NCBI GenBank assembly: GCA_003223695.1
Contig: QHVY01000346.1
Location: forward strand, 2,468-7,784
Source of the DNA: Acidobacteriota bacterium
GTDB lineage: Bacteria; Acidobacteriota; Thermoanaerobaculia; Gp7-AA8
DNA length: 5,317 nt
Reading direction: 5' to 3'
Shown here: positions 1-4,905 of the stretch, piece after piece
How positions within the stretch are numbered: the first letter of the stretch is position 1
Layout of the letters: each line of letters opens with the position of its first letter
Program-made: the position numbers and the translations under genes
Notes under the pieces: generated by a model
What the model was told of the DNA's origin: nothing
Seen by the model: only the letters and a program-made list of their open reading frames with translations
The model's database searches: none

Positions 1-540
1 CGACATGGCGTCGTAGCGCTCGAGCGTGCGATCGACAGCATCGGCGCCGAGGTCAACGCCGCGCGCGGCGGCGACAGCGACCATCTCGCGCAGCGCGCGC
101 ACCGCGATCTCGCGCGACTCGGGAATCGATCGCCAGAGGCCGATGGGCAAGCGCGTCAATGCGCCGATCGTGCTCATCGGCGCGATGAAGAGAAACTTCG
201 ACCACATCGAGCGATGAATGTCTTGCGGGATTTCCGCTTTGATACCGGCGCGCTCAAACGTCTCGCGCAACTTCCCGACGCGTTCGGTGCGCGAATTATC
301 GAGCTCACCAAACATGACGGCAGGCTCGATCGCGGCGTGGCGGATGTGGCCGGGAGCGACGACGTAGCTCACGATCAACGCGAGGCCGCCAAGGACGTGT
401 TCGCGACCTAAAGCGCGCGCGAGCTGATCGGGACCATCCATGCCATTCTCCAGCGGAACGGCAACCGTGTTTTTCCCGATCATCGGCTTCGCCTTCTCCG
501 CCGCCTCGGGAAGCTGCCACGCCTTCGTGGCGAAGACCAC
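1..540 (-). CDS. panE: 2-dehydropantoate 2-reductase (ketopantoate reductase), C-terminal part, broken gene, truncated by window edge
   Basis: Read on the minus strand from 540 to 1, this frame is open for 180 codons and leaves the window still open. It starts VVFATKAWQLPEAAEKAK, then has GKNTVAVPLENGMDG, matching the end of the NADPH-binding domain (LvKayQ...) and the NGM(g/d) loop of ApbA/PanE proteins. SMWSKFLFIAPMSTIGALTR matches the start of the helical C-terminal domain with its conserved W-K-l-n region. The family reduces ketopantoate to pantoate with NADPH in cytosolic pantothenate and CoA synthesis; many paralogues act on other 2-keto acids, so the substrate is uncertain. No proper start exists here: the true N-terminus lies at 676-727, separated by a backwards duplicated segment. 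About 40 residues that should link the two are missing. Family assignment is firm; whether the break is real is not. Confidence 0.85.
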   Translation of the reverse strand, partial: MVFATKAWQLPEAAEKAKPMIGKNTVAVPLENGMDGPDQLARALGREHVLGGLALIVSYVVAPGHIRHAAIEPAVMFGELDNSRTERVGKLRETFERAGIKAEIPQDIHRSMWSKFLFIAPMSTIGALTRLPIGLWRSIPESREIAVRALREMVAVAAARGVDLGADAVDRTLERYDAMS

Positions 541-578
541 CGCTTCCCGAAAGTCGCCGCCGGCGTGGTGCGCATCGA

Positions 579-689
579 TTGAGAATCGCAGTCGTCGGAA
601 TCGGTGGAGTGGGCGGCTACTTCGGCGGCAAGCTCGCGATCAGCGGAGTCGACACCGTCTTTATCGCACGCGGTGTGCCGCCGAAGTAG
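579..689 (+). pseudogene. Inverted duplicate of the ketopantoate reductase start (32 native residues)
   Basis: On the plus strand the TTG at 579-581 opens the same reductase start as on the minus strand, and runs further: after the 17 shared residues comes KLAISGVDTVFIARG, which is the beta1-alpha1-beta2 continuation of a PanE Rossmann fold. At about 674 it crosses into the other arm and ends at TAG 687-689 after four foreign residues. It is directly preceded by the duplicated last codons of the lactonase (541-581), so the original gene order is preserved inside the inversion. It is not a functional gene; its value is that it records what followed residue 17 in the unbroken gene. Confidence 0.8.
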
Positions 690-727
690 CCGCCCACTCC
701 ACCGATTCCGACGACTGCGATTCTCAA
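617..727 (-). pseudogene. panE: Ketopantoate reductase N-terminal stub (start of the broken panE)
   Basis: A TTG start at 727-725 overlaps the TGA stop of the upstream lactonase gene (TTGA), so the two were translationally coupled. The first 17 residues, MRIAVVGIGGVGGYFGG, are a classic Rossmann GxGxxG dinucleotide-binding motif (G7, G9, G12), as expected at residue 1 of ApbA/PanE. From base 675 on, the sequence turns into the reverse complement of the same gene start, so the frame continues with 19 meaningless residues to a TAG at 619-617. The ancestral gene must have continued KLAISGVDTVFIARG, which is preserved only in the inverted copy. No ATG is available nearby and no strong Shine-Dalgarno is seen, as is usual for coupled starts. 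Confidence 0.8.
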
Positions 728-1569
728 TCGATGCGCACCACGCCGGCGGCGACTTTCGGGAAGCGCGTCAACACTGCGGGATCGTGGCCGGGAACGATCA
801 GCTCCGGCTTCGTGGCGATCGCCTTCATTCGATCCTGCGCGCGCAGGTTCGACTCACGGTCAAACGTTTGCGCGATTGGCGCGTGCTTCTCGAGGTTTTC
901 GTAGAGGTACATGTTGTCCGACGCGAGGACCACCGTGCCCGAGCGCGTTGCGACGCTCACGTATTGCGACTGCCATGTGTGCTTGCCGCCGATGTACACG
1001 CGAATGCCAGGAAGAATCTCCTGATCGCCGTTCACGAGATGCAATCGCCCGCCGATGTTCGCTTTCAAGAAGACGTCGACATCTTCGGGATCAATCCCGC
1101 CGTGCTTGCCGCCGGGCTGCCACGCGTCGGCGGTGTAATACGCGTACTCATCCTTCTGAATCCAGACCTGCGCTTTGGGAAAGAGATCCGTGCCGTCGGC
1201 GTGATCCCAGTGCGCGTGGCTGAGAATGACGTCCGTGATCTCGTCAGGTTTGACGCCGAGGCGGGCGACAGCTTCGTCCGGCCTAACAAAATCGTGCACC
1301 TTCCATGTTTTGAAGAATTGGGGTCGGTAAAAGCCGGCATCGAAGAGAATGTTGTGACCGCCGCCGCGAATGAGCCAGACCATCATGGCGATGTCGAGTT
1401 TGCGATCGCTTTTGTCGTCGCCGACAAGTCCGGCGACGGGAAAATCGGGAAGGGTCGCGTAGCGGATTGCATAGACCTCGTATTGTGTAGCGGCAGCCTT
1501 TAGGCCGCCGTCAGCGGGCTGAAGCCCGCCGCTACACGCAACCGCGAGCATCACAACCGCGGCGATCAT
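724..1569 (-). CDS. Metallo-beta-lactamase fold hydrolase, N-acyl-homoserine-lactonase-like, probably exported or lipid-anchored
   Basis: A 281-residue protein. It carries the full dinuclear zinc site of the lactonase branch of the metallo-beta-lactamase superfamily: HAHWDH (H118, H120, D122, H123), H197 in GGKHTWQ, D218 in LASDN and H262 in VPGHDP. These proteins hydrolyse lactones, classically acyl-homoserine lactone signals; the actual substrate here is not shown. The ATG at 1569 is chosen over one 14 codons upstream because GGAGG (1575-1579) lies 5 bases before it and it overlaps the DinB stop (ATGA). The N-terminus is hydrophobic (residues 1-11) and ends in LAVAC, a weak lipobox with C12, so export with a lipid anchor is possible. 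It lacks the usual basic residues before the hydrophobic stretch. Residues 12-28 are encoded by a palindromic repeat. Its stop overlaps the next gene's TTG start. Confidence 0.85.
   Translation of the reverse strand: MIAAVVMLAVACSGGLQPADGGLKAAATQYEVYAIRYATLPDFPVAGLVGDDKSDRKLDIAMMVWLIRGGGHNILFDAGFYRPQFFKTWKVHDFVRPDEAVARLGVKPDEITDVILSHAHWDHADGTDLFPKAQVWIQKDEYAYYTADAWQPGGKHGGIDPEDVDVFLKANIGGRLHLVNGDQEILPGIRVYIGGKHTWQSQYVSVATRSGTVVLASDNMYLYENLEKHAPIAQTFDRESNLRAQDRMKAIATKPELIVPGHDPAVLTRFPKVAAGVVRID
1485..1537. repeat. Palindromic GTAGCGGC repeat element inside the lactonase gene
   Basis: The ends are a 10-bp inverted repeat (GTGTAGCGGC at 1485-1494 and GCCGCTACAC at 1528-1537). Inside are two further hairpins: GCCT-TT-AGGC (1496-1505) and GCGGGCT-GA-AGCCCGC (1514-1529), so the strand can fold like a small cloverleaf. 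Elements with TAGCGGC ends and 'gcgggctgaagcccgc' cores resemble dispersed palindromic (REP/MITE-like) repeats in Acidobacteriota-type genomes; this resemblance is from memory. The element is read in frame on the minus strand as residues 12-28 of the lactonase, with no stop codon. Confidence 0.75.
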
Positions 1570-2087
1570 CGCTGCCTCCACCCGCCCAGCCGCTTGTGAG
1601 TGCGCATCCACACCTCGTCGAGCGCGCCCTCGTTCAGCATCTTCGTGATCCAGAGAATCTGGCCGGTGTGCGTAGAAATGTGTGTGAGAATGCTTACGAG
1701 ATCTTCTATCAAGAATGTATTACGTTCTGGATCAGATGAAGGGCCGGCGAGGCGGTCCGCGCTCAATTTGCTCAGTGTCTGCTCGGCCTCTGCGACCATG
1801 TCGTCGAAGATTTTGAGCAGCTTTTCTTTGGGGATCGGCCCTCGCTCGGCGAATTCGGCGTCGCGATCGCGCTTGTAATCGAAACCGCCGATATTGCGAT
1901 TCAAATAAAGATTGAGTGAGCCGCTCAGATGCAAGACGAGATTGCCGACAGAGTTTGATTTCTCGTTCGGCCGCCACCAGATCTGCTCTTCGCCGAGTTT
2001 TTCCAGGGCCGTGCGGACCTGTGCCGGCAGCACCTGTGTGACGCGTACGCGAATGGCCTCGAGAGTCGGTTTGGCGAGCTCGGTCAT
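1566..2087 (-). CDS. DinB-like four-helix-bundle protein (DUF1572 type)
   Basis: A 173-residue, mostly helical protein. The metal-binding triad expected of the DinB/YfiT superfamily is visible: H53 in NLVLHLSG, and H136 plus H140 in ILTHISTHTGQ. The WWRP...SNSVGNLVLHLSG stretch near residues 37-56 is typical of the DUF1572 branch. Superfamily members include thiol transferases (bacillithiol- or mycothiol-dependent) and damage-inducible proteins; this branch has no assigned reaction, so none is claimed. The ATG at 2087 is the only sensible start and only a weak AGG lies upstream. It is the first gene of the leftward operon, and its TGA (1568-1566) overlaps the lactonase ATG by 4 bases. It looks complete. 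Confidence 0.85.
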   Translation of the reverse strand: MTELAKPTLEAIRVRVTQVLPAQVRTALEKLGEEQIWWRPNEKSNSVGNLVLHLSGSLNLYLNRNIGGFDYKRDRDAEFAERGPIPKEKLLKIFDDMVAEAEQTLSKLSADRLAGPSSDPERNTFLIEDLVSILTHISTHTGQILWITKMLNEGALDEVWMRTHKRLGGWRQR

Positions 2088-2128
2088 CGGGCAAGCCTAT
2101 CGCATGCTATAGAATTCGGGAGCCTGTT
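2088..2128. promoter_or_regulatory. 41-bp divergent intergenic region between the DinB-like gene and pckA
   Basis: This short gap must hold, or overlap, the promoters of both the leftward DinB-lactonase-panE operon and the rightward pckA gene. GGGAG at 2118-2122, six bases before the pckA ATG, is a good Shine-Dalgarno and decides that start. A TATAGA at 2108-2113 could serve as a rightward -10, but no matching -35 is seen at normal spacing. Because the gap is so small, promoter elements probably lie inside the ends of the flanking genes. Confidence 0.5.
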
Positions 2129-3586
2129 ATGACAGAGATTCTGACGCTTCCTGTCGAGCCGAAATCAGCCAGCTGGAACCCCTCGCTCTCGGACCTGCGC
2201 CGTTTCACCGAAGAGATGCCGAATTGTCGGAAGACGGAGTTCGGCAATGTGAACGTGGCCACCCGCGTAGTGTCGCGGTCGAAGCTGTCCACGTTCATCG
2301 CCACGGACACGCCCGAGAATCACTCCGATCAGACGATCACCCGCGCCGAATATGATCGCGTGGCGAAGCTGCAGAACGACTACATCCGCATGCGCGACAT
2401 GCTGGTGATCGATGGATTCATCGGAAACGATTCCGATTTTCGCGTCGCTGCGCGCCTGATCATCGAGAAATCGAACGCCAACATTGCCGGGATGCAGCAG
2501 ATCCTCTACTACCCGGCCACCGGCGAGGAGCTGGAGTCGTTCGAGCCGAAGGTCACGGTCATCTACACGCCGAACCTCAAGGCCGAGGGTTACCCGGAAG
2601 AGCGGCTGATCGCTGTCGATCTCGAGAACAACGTCACGCGCGTCTTCCACTCCGACTACTTCGGCGAGTCGAAGAAGGGCGGGCTGCGGCATTCCGGCTG
2701 CAAAGTCATCCCGGTCAAGGGAACAAATCGCGTCGGGCTGATCGTCGGCCTGTCCGGCACCGGCAAAACAACGACCACGTTCACGAAGCAGAACAACTCT
2801 TCGCCGGTGCAGGACGACTTCTGCGCGCTCATGCCCGGCGGAAAAATCTACGCGACCGAGAACGGCTGCTTCGCAAAGACGTTCGGACTGAATCCGAACG
2901 ACGAGCCGACGATTTACCGCGCGTGCGCATCGACGCACGCGTATCTCGAAAATGTTTCGCAGAACGATCACGGCAAAATCGATTACTTCGACACGTCGTA
3001 CACGCCAAACGGCCGCGCAGTCATTCGAATGTCGGACATCGAGGGTGCCTACGACGCACGCGAGATCAAGAAGGCCGACTTCCTGCTGATTCTGAATCGC
3101 AACGAGAACATCATCCCGGCGGTGGCTAAGCTCGAAGGGCCGCTCGCCGCCGCGTACTTCATGCTCGGCGAGACGAAGGGAACGAGCGCGGGTGGGGCGG
3201 CGGAGGCGGGGAAATCGCTGCGCGTGCCGGGGACGAATCCGTTTTTCCCTCTGCTGCACGCGCAACAGGGCAATCGCATGCTCGAGCTGATGAAAACCAG
3301 CCCGATGGACGTGTACCTCATGAACACGGGCCGGATCGGCGGGACGGAGAAGGACGAACGCTCGAAGAAAGTTCGCATCCAGCATTCATCGGCGATCGTG
3401 AAAGCGATCGCCGAGGGAACGATCAAGTGGACGAAGGATCCGGATTTCGGCTATCTCGTGGCCACATACGAGCGGCAGGGCAGGCTTGCCGAGTACAACG
3501 AGCTGGTCAATAAGTACAACCGCGATCGCCGCGAGTACCTCCGCAAATGGAAGGGGCTCAGCGAAGAGATCGTGAACGCCGTGTAG
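2129..3586 (+). CDS. pckA: Phosphoenolpyruvate carboxykinase, ATP-type, divergent clade
   Basis: Catalyses oxaloacetate + ATP to PEP + CO2 + ADP, the first committed step of gluconeogenesis, in the cytosol. The 485-residue protein (E. coli PckA is 540) shows the PEPCK-specific GESKKG at 179-184, the P-loop GLSGTGKTT at 207-215, the metal-binding kinase-2 motif QDDF at 228-231, ENGCFAKTF at 244-252 and LMNTG at 397-401. SRSKLSTFI (49-57) is the likely counterpart of the substrate-binding GRSPKD loop. E. coli AGTERG...ACFGAPF is replaced by GTSAGG...VPGTNPFFP (351-374), which I recall as characteristic of a separate clade of this family. Between KKG and H188 there are only 3 residues where E. 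coli has 17 before its MHCSAN histidine, so about 14 residues seem deleted in frame. Translation start is supported by GGGAG at 2118-2122. A strong terminator follows, so the gene is probably monocistronic. Confidence 0.93.
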   Translation: MTEILTLPVEPKSASWNPSLSDLRRFTEEMPNCRKTEFGNVNVATRVVSRSKLSTFIATDTPENHSDQTITRAEYDRVAKLQNDYIRMRDMLVIDGFIGNDSDFRVAARLIIEKSNANIAGMQQILYYPATGEELESFEPKVTVIYTPNLKAEGYPEERLIAVDLENNVTRVFHSDYFGESKKGGLRHSGCKVIPVKGTNRVGLIVGLSGTGKTTTTFTKQNNSSPVQDDFCALMPGGKIYATENGCFAKTFGLNPNDEPTIYRACASTHAYLENVSQNDHGKIDYFDTSYTPNGRAVIRMSDIEGAYDAREIKKADFLLILNRNENIIPAVAKLEGPLAAAYFMLGETKGTSAGGAAEAGKSLRVPGTNPFFPLLHAQQGNRMLELMKTSPMDVYLMNTGRIGGTEKDERSKKVRIQHSSAIVKAIAEGTIKWTKDPDFGYLVATYERQGRLAEYNELVNKYNRDRREYLRKWKGLSEEIVNAV

Positions 3587-3599
3587 CTTGTGGCATTTG

Positions 3600-3652
3600 G
3601 CGGGTGGTGGGTGAGCCCCACCCGCCATAACCTACCCGCCACCCGCTTTTTT
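3600..3652 (+). terminator. Rho-independent terminator after pckA, with a competing hairpin
   Basis: A 13-bp stem (3600-3612 with 3634-3646, one G-U pair) is followed directly by six T residues (3647-3652), 13 bases after the pckA stop. The loop is 21 bases. The same left arm can instead pair with an earlier copy of the right arm (3598-3607 with 3618-3627, 10 bp, 10-base loop), which has no T-run behind it. The sequence ACCCGCCA occurs at both 3620-3627 and 3634-3641, making the two structures mutually exclusive. Termination at the distal hairpin is the likely function. Confidence 0.85.
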
Positions 3653-3666
3653 CCATTCTCAACCTC

Positions 3667-3696
3667 TTGACAAGTGCTATAACGGATTGCAATATT
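3667..3696 (+). promoter_or_regulatory. Putative sigma70-type promoter of the regulator-NfeD-SPFH operon
   Basis: A consensus TTGACA at 3667-3672 is followed after 18 bases by AATATT (3691-3696), which matches four of six positions of TATAAT. Transcription would start near 3703, only about ten bases before the regulator's ATG at 3713. No Shine-Dalgarno precedes that ATG, so the first gene may be translated from a nearly leaderless message. The region is conspicuously AT-rich against its GC-rich surroundings. The -35 is convincing; the -10 is a guess, since TATAAC at 3678-3683 is too close to pair with it. Confidence 0.5.
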
Positions 3697-3714
3697 AATA
3701 TTGCGATTTGTTAT
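3679..3714. promoter_or_regulatory. 36-bp dyad, probable autoregulatory operator
   Basis: The centre is a perfect 16-bp palindrome, GCAATATTAATATTGC (3689-3704). Symmetry extends outward to 3679 and 3714 with 15 of 18 positions paired: both halves read ATAAC-nn-AT-n-GCAATATT. The dyad covers the proposed -10 and start site and ends in the ATG of the regulator gene. It is AT-rich, has no T-run after it, and is therefore a protein-binding site rather than a terminator. The obvious candidate binder is the helix-turn-helix protein encoded immediately downstream, giving negative autoregulation of the whole operon. Confidence 0.7.
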
Positions 3715-4174
3715 GACGCTCGGCGAGAAGCTCCGCTTCCTCAGAACCGTCGAAGGCCGCCTTCGCGGCCGCGACAGCGAAATGACGCAGCAGGAAATCT
3801 CCCGAGCCATCGAACGGGAGGTCGGTGTGCGCATCAGTCAGTCGTATCTCTCGCAGATCGAGCGCGGCATCCGGCCGCATCTGACGAATACCTCGCGAAT
3901 GGCCCTCGCTCGCTTTTTCAAAGTTCATCCGGGCTATCTCGTCGATGATCCGGAAGGCTTTCACACCGAGCTCACGTCGGACGTTCGGACGCTCGAGGAC
4001 AATCTCGATCTCTGGCTGATCAGCGGCGCCGAGCAGTTCGCCGGCGACCCCGAGGTGCAGGACGCGCTTCTCAAACTGGCAAAACATCCCGATACGCGCC
4101 GCTGCATGGCGCTGATCGGCGCAATTCTCGACACACCGGAGCTCGTCGACCGGCTCCTGGAGGTGCTCGCGTGA
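3713..4174 (+). CDS. XRE-family helix-turn-helix regulator, EspR-like architecture
   Basis: A 153-residue protein with an N-terminal Cro/C1-type DNA-binding domain at about residues 4-78 and a helical C-terminal domain (about 85-153) likely to dimerise. EMTQQEISRAIE (23-34) is the second helix and ISQSYLSQIERG (41-52) the recognition helix. The loop is longer than in a compact XRE domain, and the domain ends ARFFKVHPGYLVDDPE (66-81). The layout recalls mycobacterial EspR (YLSQLR..., FF..., TDD), an inference from memory. ATG 3713 is chosen; an in-frame TTG at 3701 would add four residues, and neither has a Shine-Dalgarno. The stop overlaps the GTG of the NfeD gene (GTGA), so regulator and membrane genes are coupled. 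The upstream 36-bp dyad suggests autoregulation. Confidence 0.85.
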   Translation: MTLGEKLRFLRTVEGRLRGRDSEMTQQEISRAIEREVGVRISQSYLSQIERGIRPHLTNTSRMALARFFKVHPGYLVDDPEGFHTELTSDVRTLEDNLDLWLISGAEQFAGDPEVQDALLKLAKHPDTRRCMALIGAILDTPELVDRLLEVLA

Positions 4175-4299
4175 CCTGGCAAAACTTCTATCTGACCTGT
4201 TTTCTTGCCGGGATGTTGCTGACAGCCGCGTCGTTCGTATTTCGTGGCCACCTCCACCTTCCGCTGCACCTGCATCTGCCGGTGCGGCCGGCTATCTAA
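4171..4299 (+). pseudogene. NfeD-family membrane protein, N-terminal fragment (42 aa)
   Basis: A GTG start at 4171 overlaps the regulator stop and has GGAGG at 4159-4163, seven bases upstream, so translation is well supported. The peptide begins MTWQNFYLTCFLAGMLLTA, a membrane segment (about residues 6-24), followed by a His-Leu-Pro rich linker (RGHLHLPLHLHLP, 25-37). It ends at TAA 4297-4299, one base into the next ATG. In NfeD proteins of such flotillin operons, as I remember them, this W..FYL.CF..G segment and His-rich linker lead into a further membrane segment within the same protein. That next segment is found in another frame downstream, so this is the front half of a broken gene rather than an independent small protein. 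Confidence 0.65.
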
Positions 4300-4655
4300 T
4301 GACGCACTACAGCAGTGCGGCCGGCATGGCGCTGCTCGCCGCGACTCTCGTCGGTCTCGTCGGAGGAACGCTCATGTACGTTTACCTGGCGCGCATTCTC
4401 TCTGCTCAGGAGGAGCCGCTTCTCACCGCCGACTTCGACATGACCGGCACCCTCGGCCGCGTCAGCATGCCCATTCGGGAGGGCGGGACGGGGGAGTTGA
4501 TTTACTCACAACAAGGAACACGGCGCAGTTGCGGCGCGCGCAGCGAAGACGGGAGCGCGATCGACCGCGGGACGGAGGTGGTGGTGATGCGCTACGACAA
4601 AGGAATCGCTTACGTCCGCCGCTGGGACGAGATGCATCAGCAGCAGCTCAACTAA
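4299..4655 (+). CDS. NfeD-family protein, C-terminal part with membrane segment and OB-fold domain
   Basis: A 118-residue frame. Residues about 8-33 form a hydrophobic membrane segment (GMALLAATLVGLVGGTLMYV). Residues about 45-112 are an NfeD OB-fold domain: GTLGRVSMPIREGGTGE, QQGTRRSCGARSEDG and GTEVVVMRYDKGIAYVRRW. NfeD proteins are partners of SPFH/flotillin-like proteins at the membrane. The ATG is probably not the native start: the codons just before it in this frame read GAAGYL, giving GAAGYLMTHYS, which fits the internal GGxGYLLTRYS region of longer relatives. The native start is then the GTG at 4171, with a frame-changing loss near 4276-4282. Translation could still restart here through the TAATG overlap. 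The TAA stop lies inside the Shine-Dalgarno of the next gene. Confidence 0.8.
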   Translation: MTHYSSAAGMALLAATLVGLVGGTLMYVYLARILSAQEEPLLTADFDMTGTLGRVSMPIREGGTGELIYSQQGTRRSCGARSEDGSAIDRGTEVVVMRYDKGIAYVRRWDEMHQQQLN

Positions 4656-4660
4656 GGAGG
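4654..4660 (+). promoter_or_regulatory. Strong Shine-Dalgarno of the SPFH gene
   Basis: AAGGAGG, a full anti-16S match, begins inside the TAA stop of the NfeD gene and sits five bases before the ATG at 4666. It indicates high translation of the SPFH gene and tight coupling to NfeD. Confidence 0.85.
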
Positions 4661-4665
4661 AGCTC

Positions 4666-4905
4666 ATGTTTGGAATCCCACTGCCGTTTCTGATCGCTGC
4701 CGGAGCCGTACTGGCATTCATCTTCATGATGTCGATCGTCACCGCGTGTTTTCGAAAAGTCGGACCGAATCAAGCCTTGATTGTCTATGGGTTCCGCGGC
4801 ACGCGCGTGGTGAAGGGGAGAGGCACCGTGATCGTGCCGCTGGTGGAGATGGCGCACGAGCTTTCGCTCGAGCTGATGTCGTTCGACGTCGCTCCGACCC
4901 GCTGA
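4666..4905 (+). CDS. Flotillin-like SPFH protein, N-terminal part (79 aa, frame broken)
   Basis: Begins with a hydrophobic membrane anchor (residues about 6-27, PLPFLIAAGAVLAFIFMMSI), followed by the start of a band-7/SPFH domain: CFRKVGPNQALIVYGFRG, then VIVPLVEMAHELSLELMSFDV. The last pattern matches the 'P.v..v..LsLelm.ldv' region of flotillins, which scaffold membrane microdomains. The frame stops at TGA 4903-4905, but the protein evidently continues in another frame starting near 4893 (SDPLSIRTAAEQFL). Compared with relatives remembered from such operons, about two dozen residues of the SPFH beta-sheet region are missing at the junction. This is half of a split gene, not a short natural protein. 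Confidence 0.85.
   Translation: MFGIPLPFLIAAGAVLAFIFMMSIVTACFRKVGPNQALIVYGFRGTRVVKGRGTVIVPLVEMAHELSLELMSFDVAPTR

Larger units (their letters stand above)
541..765. repeat. Perfect 90-bp inverted repeat with 45-bp spacer (fold-back duplication)
   Basis: Bases 541-630 are the exact reverse complement of 676-765, with no mismatch over 90 bp and a unique 45-bp spacer at 631-675. Each arm holds the last 13 codons of the lactonase gene (RFPKVAAGVVRID, stop) and the first 17 codons of the ketopantoate reductase. The spacer continues the reductase on the plus strand to residue 32. Homology ends abruptly at both outer edges (540/541 and 765/766). Because the arm includes pieces of two adjacent genes, it is a copied and flipped stretch of this same locus, not a transposon end or a terminator. 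It replaces the central part of panE. Confidence 0.97.

Noticed and set aside
541..765. Inverted repeat as a transposon end pair, terminator or CRISPR-like element
   Set aside because: No transposase, no target duplication and no T-run; the arms are gene-coding copies of the adjacent locus, which explains them fully.
604..1503. Long 299-codon plus-strand open frame
   Set aside because: It lies antisense to the lactonase, whose complete zinc-binding motif set and Shine-Dalgarno are on the minus strand; the plus-strand translation has no recognisable domain and crosses the inverted repeat.
2108..2113. TATAGA as the pckA -10 element
   Set aside because: No -35 lies 16-19 bases upstream, and transcription would start right at the Shine-Dalgarno; too weak to call as a separate promoter.
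3179..3260. Missing E. coli-type AGTERG arginine as evidence of an inactive carboxykinase
   Set aside because: The GTSAGG...RVPGTNPF pattern looks like a conserved signature of a separate clade rather than a random loss, so it does not by itself mean inactivity.
2165..3385. 406-codon minus-strand open frame
   Set aside because: It is the antisense shadow of pckA, which has clear catalytic motifs; the shadow product is Arg-, Val- and Asp-rich with no family features, as expected in GC-rich DNA.
3689..3704. 16-bp palindrome as a terminator hairpin
   Set aside because: It is almost entirely A/T with no T-run behind it, and a better GC-rich terminator already exists at 3600-3652.
4246..4281. 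His-Leu-Pro stretch as a dedicated metal-binding small protein
   Set aside because: It fits the His-rich linker of NfeD-family proteins and is part of a split gene, so an independent 42-residue metal-binding protein is less likely.
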